Below, in pieces: positions 1-7,828 of a stretch of 33,198 nucleotides of DNA (its first letter is position 1; every line of letters starts with the position of its first letter). Below the pieces are notes generated by a model. That model saw only the letters and a list, made by a program, of their open reading frames with translations, was not told the DNA's origin and made no database searches. The stretch is from Mycoplasmopsis felis ATCC 23391 (GTDB lineage Bacteria > Bacillota_I > Bacilli_A > Mycoplasmatales > Metamycoplasmataceae): contig NZ_JNKA01000008.1 in NCBI RefSeq assembly GCF_000701865.1, forward strand, positions 1 through 33,198, read 5' to 3'. The translations under genes were made by a program, and so were the position numbers.

Positions 1-192
1 CAAGCCGGTATCCCGAGTATGAATTCAAATCAGTTAAAAGATAATATAATATTAATATCAAGAAATTTTTCTGAACAACAAAAAATCGGAGATTTCTTCA
101 GTAAGATTGATACACTCCTCGATCTCTACCAATCCAAACTCAAGAAACTTAAACAAATTAAAGAAGCACTATTAAAAAAAATGTTTTTATAG
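1..192 (+). CDS. hsdS: Type I restriction-modification specificity subunit HsdS, C-terminal end (partial)
   Basis: The window opens inside a gene; the last 63 codons and a TAG stop are visible. The residues read SEQQKIGDFFSKIDTLLDLY followed by a Lys/Leu-rich helix ending in KKMFL. This is the conserved helix closing the second half of HsdS proteins, where 'EQ.KI..FF..ID.LI..Q..KL..LK..K...L..MF' is standard. HsdS supplies the target-recognition domains of the type I methyltransferase/endonuclease; the recognition domains lie outside the window. Codons for residues about 36-46 are unusually C-rich for this genome (ctc ctc gat ctc tac). The gene faces the minus-strand methyltransferase gene with only about 80 bp between. 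Family assignment is confident; whether the gene is complete upstream cannot be seen. Confidence 0.85.
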   Translation, partial: QAGIPSMNSNQLKDNIILISRNFSEQQKIGDFFSKIDTLLDLYQSKLKKLKQIKEALLKKMFL

Positions 193-269
193 TTATATTT
201 AATATATCAAAATATTATCAGTAGTTATTATTAAACAATATATTAATGTTTGGAAAATTATTATATGTG

Positions 270-1580
270 TTATAAACCTATTTTCATATTATCTTTTTCC
301 AGAAATACTACTGTTTCGATGTGAAAAGTATTCGGAAACATGTCAAAACCTTGAATATAATTTATTTTAAAATTGTATGAGAGGAATTGTTTTAAATCTC
401 TTGTTAGAGTTCTCGGATCACAAGATATATAAACAATATATTTAAATTTTAATAGTCACTCTATTAATTTACTATTCAAACCACTTCTGGGTGGATCTAT
501 TATAACTAATGAATTTGTATAGTCTATATTCTCTTGTTTTATTTTTTCAAAAGCATCACCAACTAAATATTTAAAATTAGTAAATTTGTTATTTTTTGCA
601 TTTAATATTGCATTCTGAACAGAAGATCTAGTTATATCAACACCAATTATATTTTGATTAATATCACAAGATAATTGTGAAATAACACCTACTCCACAAA
701 ATAAATCAATAAATGTTTTAAATTTATATTTTTTAATTTTGTTTTTTATTAATTTAAAAATTTCAGAACTTATAAAATCATTAATTTGAAAAAATGAATC
801 AATATTGACTTTAAAATCCATATCATTAAGTTTCATTATAAAAGGTTCTTTTTGAAATAAATTTAAAATAGATTCTTCTTTTTGAATATTTAATTCAATT
901 AGGTTATTTATATCATATAAATCATTTAATAAGGTTTTAGGAATATCAAATTCTTTATGTATTTTAATTAGAACCTGTGTTTGGTTTTTGTTATTAATTC
1001 TTAATGTTATTTCTTTAAAGAAGTTTAAATTATTATATTTCTTATACTCTTGAGTATAGTTATTTATTTTATTTATAATTATTCTTAATGTTTCATTCAA
1101 ATTTTCTTTATTTTGAATTAAGTTATCTTGATTTTGATTGATAATTTGAGAATCGTTAATATATTCACCAAAATATGATTTATTTTCTTTGTTATATAAA
1201 GGATACTTTGCCTTATTACGATAATTATAGATTTCAGATGAAGGTACAAAGTTAGAAATTAAAGTTGATTCTATACCTAGATTTCTAGTTAATAGATTAA
1301 TTAGATATGTAGATTTTTGTTTAATTTGTTCATTATAAGAAAGATTAATTAATGGAGCACTATTAAAACATAATAACTCATTATTATTTCTATGTTTAGA
1401 TTTTATAATAAGTTTATTTACTTTTCCAAAAGCATATTTGCTATATTCTTTTGTAATTATGACTTCTGCTATTTCATCTATAAAAAAATTTGGTACAAAA
1501 ATAGGTTTACTGAATTCCCTTGAAACTCCTAAACCTTCATAACTTATTTCAGAACATTTTAAAATAACTTTTTTATTCAT
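270..1580 (-). CDS. SAM-dependent RNA (uracil-5-)-methyltransferase, RumA/TrmA family
   Basis: A 436-residue protein, read through one in-frame TGA (Trp) at 456. Family members transfer a methyl group from S-adenosylmethionine to C5 of uridine in 23S rRNA or tRNA. The N-terminus (to about residue 55) looks like a TRAM RNA-binding domain. The Rossmann motif is FIDLFCGVG, followed by IDPPRSGLN, the nucleophile motif SCDP with Cys387, and HIETV with the general-base Glu422, so the catalytic set is complete. In place of the family's C-x5-C-G-G-C iron-sulfur ligands there is only one Cys (ELLCFNSAPLI), so the cluster is probably absent. The ATG at 1580 overlaps the end of rsmD by 8 bases, giving translational coupling. 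Specificity (rRNA versus tRNA) cannot be decided from sequence. Confidence 0.9.
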
Positions 1581-2118
1581 AACAAATATATAGTATATCT
1601 ATCTTTCCATATCTTTTTTGTTTATATATTTTTAAACCATCAGGAATAATAATTTTAGAAACATTATTTGTTTCTAAAATTATTTCACCATCTTGATTTA
1701 GTGCTTGTTTATTATATATTTTTAATAAAGTATTGTTTACTAAATCATATTCATTAAACGGTGCATCTAAAAAAATGAAATCAAATTGTTTTTGATTGTT
1801 TTCTAAAAACAAAAGTGCATCTGTATTAAAAGTTAGTATTTTTTCTTTTATATTTAAAGAAGTTATATTAGAAACAAGAGTATGATGAATATTTCTATTT
1901 TTTTCTATTGCATATGATATTTTTGCACCACGACTGATACTCTCAATACTCATTGCTCCTGAACCTGAAAATAAATCTAAACAACTTTTATCATTTATTT
2001 TAAATTGTAATGATGAAAAAATAGCTTCTCTTACCTTGTCAGTCGTTGGTCTGGTTATTTTTAAATCAGGTTCCATTATTTTTCTACTTCTATATATTCC
2101 GCTTATTATTCTTAACAT
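1573..2118 (-). CDS. rsmD: 16S rRNA (guanine-N2)-methyltransferase RsmD
   Basis: A 181-residue protein of normal RsmD length. It methylates N2 of the guanine equivalent to E. coli G966 in the small subunit, using S-adenosylmethionine. The N-terminus MLRIISGIYRSRK followed by TRPTTDKVREAIFSSL (residues 22-37) is diagnostic of RsmD. The SAM-binding motif DLFSGSGAMSIES lies at about 48-60. Motif IV, normally DPPY or DPPF, is DAPF here (118-121), an unusual substitution at the second position. The start follows a GAGGGAG Shine-Dalgarno sequence with very short spacing. It is the first of a two-gene unit with the RumA/TrmA-like gene, overlapping it by 8 bases, so the pair forms an RNA-modification operon. 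Confidence 0.9.
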   Translation of the reverse strand: MLRIISGIYRSRKIMEPDLKITRPTTDKVREAIFSSLQFKINDKSCLDLFSGSGAMSIESISRGAKISYAIEKNRNIHHTLVSNITSLNIKEKILTFNTDALLFLENNQKQFDFIFLDAPFNEYDLVNNTLLKIYNKQALNQDGEIILETNNVSKIIIPDGLKIYKQKRYGKIDILYICYE

Positions 2119-2134
2119 ACTCCCTCACAAAAAA

Positions 2135-2170
2135 TTAAAATAAAAACAACTATTGTTGTTTTTATTTTAA
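2135..2170 (-). terminator. Terminator after the lipoprotein nuclease gene
   Basis: A perfect 16-bp inverted repeat (TTAAAATAAAAACAAC / GTTGTTTTTATTTTAA) with a 4-base loop lies between the nuclease stop codon at 2180 and the rsmD start at 2118. On the minus strand it is followed by TTTTTTG, so it should end the nuclease transcript. It separates that gene from the rsmD pair. Confidence 0.75.
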
Positions 2171-2179
2171 CACATTTAT

Positions 2180-4582
2180 TTATTTTACAGTTATGGTACC
2201 ATATAAGTCAATTAATTCTTTGAAAGTAGCAGATGGTTGGTTTATTTTTTCAAAATTTCTTGGAACTAAAACATCAGCATTATAAATAATAACTACTTGT
2301 TCTTGAGCATTACCATCAAAATGTTTATAAGCAGTACCTGCTCATTCTGTATCATTCACTGGTTGTTTAATAGATTTATAATTTCCATTATTTTTATTTA
2401 ATTCTTTTAAAATTAAATCTACTGAATCACCGGCACCATTATTTATTTCAGTTAAACCTGTTATATCAAAACCAGATTGTTTTATAATAGAAGCAATAGA
2501 AAGAATTTTTAAATCTTTTTCTGTTTCATAATTTGAATTATTATTTCCGTAATTTAAAATGTTTCAATGTGAAATTCTTAAAGTATTATTTTCTTTAGGA
2601 TAAAAACTAGTTGTTGATGTAGATGTTGAATGTGTATGTTTTAATTTAATATCAGTAAAAATAGGTGCATGATCTGAAATTTTAGAACGAATATTAGAGT
2701 TTTTTGAATTATTCCTTGTTCATCAATTAAAATTCTCAGGATTGTTAGTTATATTAAATTCCTCGAATGCTTTGTAAATATCTACTTTAAACTTAATATT
2801 TCGATTATCTGTATCTGAAACTGTATCATAAAATTCATCTTCACCATTTATATAATACATCTTATCATACGGATTTGCATATCCACCTTTTGTATTCAAT
2901 GAAGTATAATAATCTTTTTTTAATGAATTAGTTACTTTATTTATATTACTTGGAAAAACATTATCAAAATGAAAGTTTTTTGCGTCAATATTTGTATCCC
3001 CACCAAACATTATTAATGAATTTGTTTCATTTGCTAATCCTTTGAAGTAATTCATTACTTGAGGTATTGCTATAAACTCTGAAAACTCTTGTGAACCATT
3101 TTTACCACCTTTTAATGTTTGGTGCTCAACATTTCCTTCTATATATCTTGAATTACTTGTTTTGCCTGGACTATCTAGATGATCAAAAATTGTAATTATT
3201 GATGGAGCTTTAGTATTATTTTTTAACTTAAATCTTGCTCCAAAAGGTGGTCTAACAAATACTGTTTTATTTGATTGATATGAATTTAAATCTGAACCTG
3301 TGTTTGGTTCGGATAAAGTAGGTTCTTCATTATCAATTGGTTTGATTGGTTCTTTAGGTGTTTTCGGAGTTGATGGTTGTTCTTTATTAACAGAATCATC
3401 TTTTGAATTATTTATATTTTTTAAATTAATTTCTTGAAATAGTTTTTTATTATCACCTGATTCTTTAAAAAATATTTTTAAGATTCCGGCCTCTTTATCT
3501 CAATCATATTCAAAATCTTTAGTACTTCCTTGGAAAGTTCCTTGGATGTTTTCGTTATTATATGAATCTTTAAATTCAATCAATTTGTTATTTGGATTTT
3601 TTCCAAAACCTTTAAAACCTAAATGTCCATCTTTGTATAAGTATAAAGATAATCCTTTTTTATATTTATTTTCTCTTTCAGAATTTTCTTTATATGAATA
3701 TGCTTCATTTATTAATTCTAAAACACCATCTATATTTTGATTAATTAAAACAAATGGTTCTCTTATTTCCTTTTCTGAATCTTCATTATCTGAATCATTT
3801 TTTTCTATTAGAAATTCTTGGAATAAAAGATCTTCACCATCTTTTAATTTGTAATAAATTTTTAATTTATTAGATTCTTCATTTCAATCATATTCATATA
3901 AATTTTTATTTTCGTTTGAACTAATAATTGTTTCTTTTGTTTGATTATCTTTTAATTCTAAAAATAAATTATTCTCCTCATTATCAAAACCTATGAAACC
4001 TAATCTATTGTTTGTTTCATTATAATAAATATATTTTCCTTTATTATCTGAATTTTCTGAATTATTTTTTGATAAAAATGCTTTTTGTATTAAATTGTAT
4101 AAATTAAGTTGATTTATGTTAAAGGGTTCAATATTATGTTTTTCTAGTTTTTTTGTATCTTCATCAATTATTTTAGTGTTTAATGTAATTTCTTGATTAA
4201 ATTCTTGGTTATTAATTAAATACTTAACTAATAAGTTTCTTTGTTTTTTATCTCATTTTCATTTTAAATTATTTAATTTACTTTTAAGATATTCTTTTAT
4301 TTTTGAATTTGTATTATTAAGTTTAATTTTAATATTTAAATCATTATTTAAAACAGCTTCGTTATCTTTAAAAATTACATCACTAAAAGTTTCAATATGA
4401 GAATTTAAATAACTAACAGTTTGCTTGTTATCTTCAATAGTAAATAAATTTTTTAATTCTTGATTATTAACTTCTGATTCAATAGTTTTTGTTTCTTGTT
4501 TAGTGCAACTTGCAGATAAAACAAATACTCCTGTTATTGATATAACTGAATTTAAAAATATCGCTTTTTTTATTTTAGACAT
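2180..4582 (-). CDS. Lipoprotein nuclease with a circularly permuted EEP (DNase I-like/MnuA-like) domain
   Basis: One open frame of 800 residues with several TGA Trp codons. Start ATG at 4582 follows GGAG with 5-base spacing; a GTG two codons upstream is less likely. The N-terminus is a lipoprotein signal: Lys-rich start, hydrophobic stretch, then LSASC with Cys at about residue 27. Residues about 150-262 and 270-385 form two copies of an unrecognised beta-type repeat (LGFIGFD..., YEYDW..., LFQEF; LGFKGFG..., FEYDW..., LFQEI), with a third partial copy near 107-135. The nuclease part follows: VRPPF (Arg444), DHLDSPG (His468), FGGDTN (Asp529, Asn531), YDKM (Asp573), SDHAPI (Asp637, His638), a Ser/Thr linker, then HWNILNYG (Asn674), LTEIN (Glu712) and EQVVIIYN near the stop. 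All catalytic positions are present, but the normal order is rotated. Mycoplasma membrane nucleases of this family degrade host DNA for nucleotides; that role here is inferred. Confidence 0.85.
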
Positions 4583-4600
4583 TATCACTCCAATATAAAA

Positions 4601-4606
4601 ATTATA
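4601..4606 (-). promoter_or_regulatory. Putative -10 box for the lipoprotein nuclease gene
   Basis: TATAAT on the minus strand, 18 bases before the start codon at 4582 and just upstream of the GGAG Shine-Dalgarno sequence. No convincing -35 element is visible, as is usual in mycoplasmas. In such AT-rich DNA a TATAAT match alone is modest evidence. Confidence 0.4.
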
Positions 4607-4853
4607 TTATTTTATTTTTTTAAAGATTAAATACTTTATAATTTACATCATTTTTTGTATTAAATTGTGAAATTATTTTAGTTTTTTCCATAATAACTAA
4701 AATATTAAAATTAAATATATAAAAATGTTGTTTTGTTATTATAGTATAAATAATAACTATAGTAAAACAATTTATGAAATATATTTATTAAAATTTTCAT
4801 TAACATTTAGTTTTATGATTATTTTGAAAAATTTTTAATAGAAATTTAAATAT
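4607..4853. other. AT-rich intergenic stretch with one imperfect hairpin
   Basis: No gene is supported here. The only structure seen is a 12-bp inverted repeat with two G-T pairs (arms 4728-4739 and 4759-4770, TTGTTTTGTTAT / ATAGTAAAACAA). It has a long loop and no clear U-run, so it may be chance in such AT-rich sequence. Confidence 0.4.
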
Positions 4854-5318
4854 AAAACTAAAATATTTGTATTAGAAAATAATTTTATTTTTCTTTTCTG
4901 AAGTGCTGTAAAATTATTATATAAAGATATTAAATCGAACACCTTAAATGTAGAAAGTAGAATAAATATTAAAAAATGATATTTAGATTTGGTTGAACCT
5001 GTCTCAGGGATTGTGAATTTTATGAATATAGTTTCAATACAAATCAAAATGTTAAATTAAATAAAAATGATAATGAACTATTATTTAAAATGAAATATTG
5101 TCTTCAAAAATAATTGAAAACAAAATGCCATTAAACCTTTTAAATAATAAAATGAGTGCTAAAAAATTAGCTAATTCTTTAGATATTAATACCTTGAATG
5201 AAACAATAGAAATAATTTGAATAAACTTTATTCAAAATCTAAAATTACTCTGGAACAAATCAATATAGTAAAATCCAATATAAATCAAAGTTTACTTAAA
5301 AAAACAAAGAGACTTTAA
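4854..5318 (+). pseudogene. Frameshifted remnant of an unrecognised gene
   Basis: No intact frame exists, but coding-like sequence can be followed through four successive frames. The first piece runs to about 5020 (...NVESRINIKKWYLDLVEPVSG...). The second spans 5021-5100 (YEYSFNTNQNVKLNKNDNEL...), the third 5101-5219 (IIENKMPLNLLNNKMSAKKL...), and the fourth 5220-5318 (NKLYSKSKITLEQINIVKSN... to TAA). Each step shifts the frame in the same direction, as expected from single-base deletions. The composition (Lys, Asn, Leu, Ile, Ser) matches the real genes nearby, and a terminator-like hairpin follows directly. I do not recognise the family. Alternatively the frames could be chance openings in AT-rich DNA; the hairpin after the last stop favours a dead gene. 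Confidence 0.45.
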
Positions 5319-5322
5319 AGTG

Positions 5323-5355
5323 GGAAAAATATTCGGTGTATCTGAATATTTTTCC
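5323..5355 (+). terminator. Terminator-like hairpin after the decayed gene
   Basis: A 12-bp perfect stem (GGAAAAATATTC / GAATATTTTTCC) with a 9-base loop starts 4 bases after the TAA of the remnant. The T-run is inside the second arm. The core AAAAATATTC is shared with the terminator after pgsA at 32842. Confidence 0.6.
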
Positions 5356-5552
5356 TGGTCTATTTTGACTTTATTGAAAATAAAAATATTAGTCAATCTT
5401 TTTTTAAATAAGTAAAACTAAAAACAGAAGATAGTCATGCAATAATGTATGTGTTATTACTAATATATTTGAATATAGAAATTTATCTTTTAAATGAATA
5501 ATTATTATTAGAGAAATTTGTAAACTTTCATAATTAATTTGATAACTTAATT

Positions 5553-5593
5553 AAAAAAAAGATGTAATGCAGAAACTGTATTACATCTTTTTT
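5553..5593 (-). terminator. Terminator of the rarA-to-SPFH operon
   Basis: The arms AAAAAAGATGTAATGCAG and CTGTATTACATCTTTTTT pair over about 18 bp with one mismatch and a 3-base loop. Read on the minus strand the second arm ends in a run of eight T, as in intrinsic terminators. It lies about 85 bases beyond the last stop codon of the long minus-strand operon (5677). The flanking stretches 5356-5552 and 5594-5676 hold nothing else I can support. Confidence 0.75.
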
Positions 5594-5676
5594 AAAAGAT
5601 AATATACTTTTATAATATTATTAAAAAATAATATAGTTATTTTTGTTATAAAATAAGTATTTAAAAAAATCAAAAA

Positions 5677-6579
5677 CTATTTTGTAAAATTATCTTGATC
5701 TTCTGTATTAGAATTTACTGCTACAGTAGATGCTACAGTCATTGTTTTTGCTATATCTGCTAAATTAGGAGGTAAAATAACTTTTGTTCCTTTACCATTT
5801 GATAATTTACCTAATTCTTCTAATGATTTTAAAACTAGTATTTCATTTGAAATTTTAGATGAGTTCAATAGTTCTATAGCTTCTTTTTGTCCTTGTGCTC
5901 TTAAAATTTCAGATTCACGATCTGCTTCAGCTTTTAATAATTGAGCTGCTTTATCACCTTCTGCACGTAAAATTTGTGCTTCTTTTAATCCTTCAGCTTG
6001 TAAGATATTTGCTCTTTTTTCTCTTTCTGCACGCATTTGTTTTTCCATTGAAATCAAAATTTCTTTTGGAGGAGTAATATTTTTAATTTCAACTCTGTTT
6101 ACTTTTACACCTCATGGATCTGAAGCTTCATCTAGAATTAAAGTTAATTTTTAATTTATTGTATCTCTTGATGTAAGAGTTTCATCAAGTTCTAATTCAC
6201 CTAATAAGTTTCTTAATGTAGTAGCTACAATATTTTCAATAGCAAGCAACGGTCTTTCATGTCCATAAGCATATGCTTTTGGATCAGTGATTTGTAAGTA
6301 TACTACTGTATCTACTCTAATTCCTGCATTATCTTTAGTGATTACATCTTGTTCCGGGAAATCAATTACTTTTTCTTTATAATCACTTTTTTTAACTACT
6401 TTATCTAGAAATGGTACAATAATTCTTAAACCATTTTCTAGGACTTTATGGAATTTACCTAATCTTTCTATTACTAAAAATTCTGTTTGATTAATTCTTT
6501 TTATGGACTTAATTAGTACTAAAATTAATAAAATTAATAAAACTCCAAATATTGATAAACCTATTATTAAACCTATCAT
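5677..6579 (-). pseudogene. SPFH/band-7 (stomatin-like) membrane protein interrupted by an in-frame TAA
   Basis: Read as one frame this is a 300-codon stomatin/prohibitin-type protein. It has an N-terminal membrane helix (residues about 2-24), a band-7 domain (FLVIERLGKFHKVLENGLRI, ITKDNAGIRVDTVVYLQITD) and a coiled coil rich in Glu, Ala and Arg. Codon 143, at 6151-6153, is TAA. It sits between TSRDTIN and KLTLILDEASDPWG, where the family normally has one ordinary residue. The frame is unchanged on both sides, so a single base change explains it. TAA is a stop in mycoplasmas too. The product would be a 142-residue truncated protein unless the stop is suppressed or translation restarts (a TTG at 6057 lacks a good Shine-Dalgarno). 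The gene pairs with the NfeD-like gene upstream (10-base gap), a well-known partnership in membrane microdomains. A sequencing error is also possible. Confidence 0.85.
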
Positions 6580-6589
6580 TTGTTCTCCT

Positions 6590-7057
6590 TTATACTCTTT
6601 CTATATAAAAAATATTTCCTTTAATCTCTTTTATAAATACTTCTGTATTTTTTTGTATTATTCCTTGTTTTTCATATGAAATTGTTCTAAATTTCTTGCC
6701 ATTAATAATTATTAATCCGTAATCTTCATTACTAAAAATTATTTCTTTTGATTCTTTTTGTAAAATATATTTCTTTTGAAAATCTATACCAATCATTTGT
6801 TCTAATTTTTGACCATATTTTATTTTATTCTTTAAAATTTTATATACTCCATAATAAAGTACTATTCATAAAATAATAAATAACAAAACTTGAATTAATA
6901 TCATTCATCATTCATTGGATTTAATAAATATACTAATAAATAACGAGGGTATTGCAACTAATGAAGTCATTCCAGATCAAATTCCTGTTGTAAATATTTC
7001 TACTAAAATAAACAATAAAATTATAATTGATCAAAATACAATCATAAAAATTCACAT
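6590..7057 (-). CDS. NfeD-like membrane protein
   Basis: A 155-residue protein starting at ATG 7057 after AAAGGAG with 5-base spacing. The first Trp codons are TGA, so a standard-code reading would miss the N-terminus. Three hydrophobic segments (residues about 2-22, 27-47, 50-73) precede a short beta-rich C-terminal region (about 95-155, including YGLIIINGKKFRTIS and EVFIKEIKGNIFYIERV) like the OB-fold domain of NfeD proteins. NfeD proteins lie next to SPFH/stomatin genes and are thought to work with them at the membrane; the SPFH gene follows immediately here. Because that partner carries a premature stop, this protein may have lost it. Family assignment rests on architecture and context. 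Confidence 0.65.
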
Positions 7058-7079
7058 ATAAATCTCCTTTCCTTTTTAA

Positions 7080-7826
7080 TTAAGTAAATAAATTGTCACG
7101 ATACTTTTCTATTTCTCTTTTATAATATGTTTTTAAATCTTTTTTAATATATAGTTTAAATTCCTTTATATTAAAATCATTTTTATAGTGTATTTCATAT
7201 ATTGTATTTTCAACAACAGGTAGAAAGAATCTATCTTTTCTTCTTTTGTAAAAATTAAATATTGCATCAAATAACTCATCCAATTCTTTTGGAGTTGTTG
7301 GATTTTTAAAACTAGATATAAATCTTCAATATATAATTTCTGTTTCACGAGATAAATATGTCGAATTGAGATTTTGAAAAGATATACTTTTTTCATTCAT
7401 TATCAACTGATATAACTTATTACAAGATAATTTTAAATAATTAAATAAAAGCCTTTTTGTAGGCGTTTCAGCTATATAAAAATCAAAAATAATAAAAATT
7501 ATTGAAGTCAAACTGACAAAAATAGAAATTAAAAAAATAAGTATAAAAAATGCTAGTTGAAACTTTGAAAACAATTTATATTCATAATTAAAAAAGAAAG
7601 TTATAGGAATAAATATTGGTGTTATAAAGCATATCAAAGAAAAAGGTACAAGCGTAAGATCGCGAACTGAAGTTTTTGCAGCTCATGAAATATTTTTTTT
7701 AGGATTTTTTATATAATGTTCATTATACTTTTTTCTTGTTAGTATATGTGCTTTCTTTAAAAATATAAATGAAAATAAAGTTAATATAATAGTTAAAATA
7801 ATCCTTATATAATAAGATAATATCAT
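7080..7826 (-). CDS. Unrecognised three-TM membrane protein
   Basis: A 248-residue protein. ATG at 7826 lies just after the stop of the preceding gene (TAA at 7829-7831), so translation is probably coupled. Two TGA Trp codons are in frame (7326 and 7683). Predicted membrane helices are at residues about 4-23, 59-79 and 90-116. Basic segments between them (KKAHILTRKKYNEHYIKNPK) suggest loops on the cytoplasmic side. The last 130 residues are hydrophilic and look helical, ending in a Lys/Tyr-rich stretch. I see no enzyme motif. It lies between the gene below and the NfeD/SPFH pair within the rarA operon. Function unknown; pairing with the upstream gene is inferred from the 2-base spacing only. 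Confidence 0.7.
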
Positions 7827-7828
7827 AA

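Noticed and set aside
2180-3055. A second, separate nuclease gene starting at the internal ATG 3055
   Set aside because: The frame is open from 4582 to 2180 with no TAA or TAG, the VRPPF and DHLDSPG motifs of the same domain lie upstream of that ATG, and no ribosome binding site precedes it.
3546-3740. Plus-strand frame of 64 codons
   Set aside because: Antisense to the lipoprotein nuclease, which has clear motifs and an intact frame.
4835-5047. Minus-strand frame of 70 codons
   Set aside because: Composition is not protein-like. The plus strand of the same stretch reads as a decayed gene closed by a terminator, which explains it better.
5895-6077. Plus-strand frame of 60 codons within the SPFH gene
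   Set aside because: Leu-rich complement of the coiled-coil codons; no start signal.
7166-7396. Minus-strand frame of 76 codons
   Set aside because: Out of frame within the three-TM protein gene, which is open over 7080-7826 once TGA is read as Trp.
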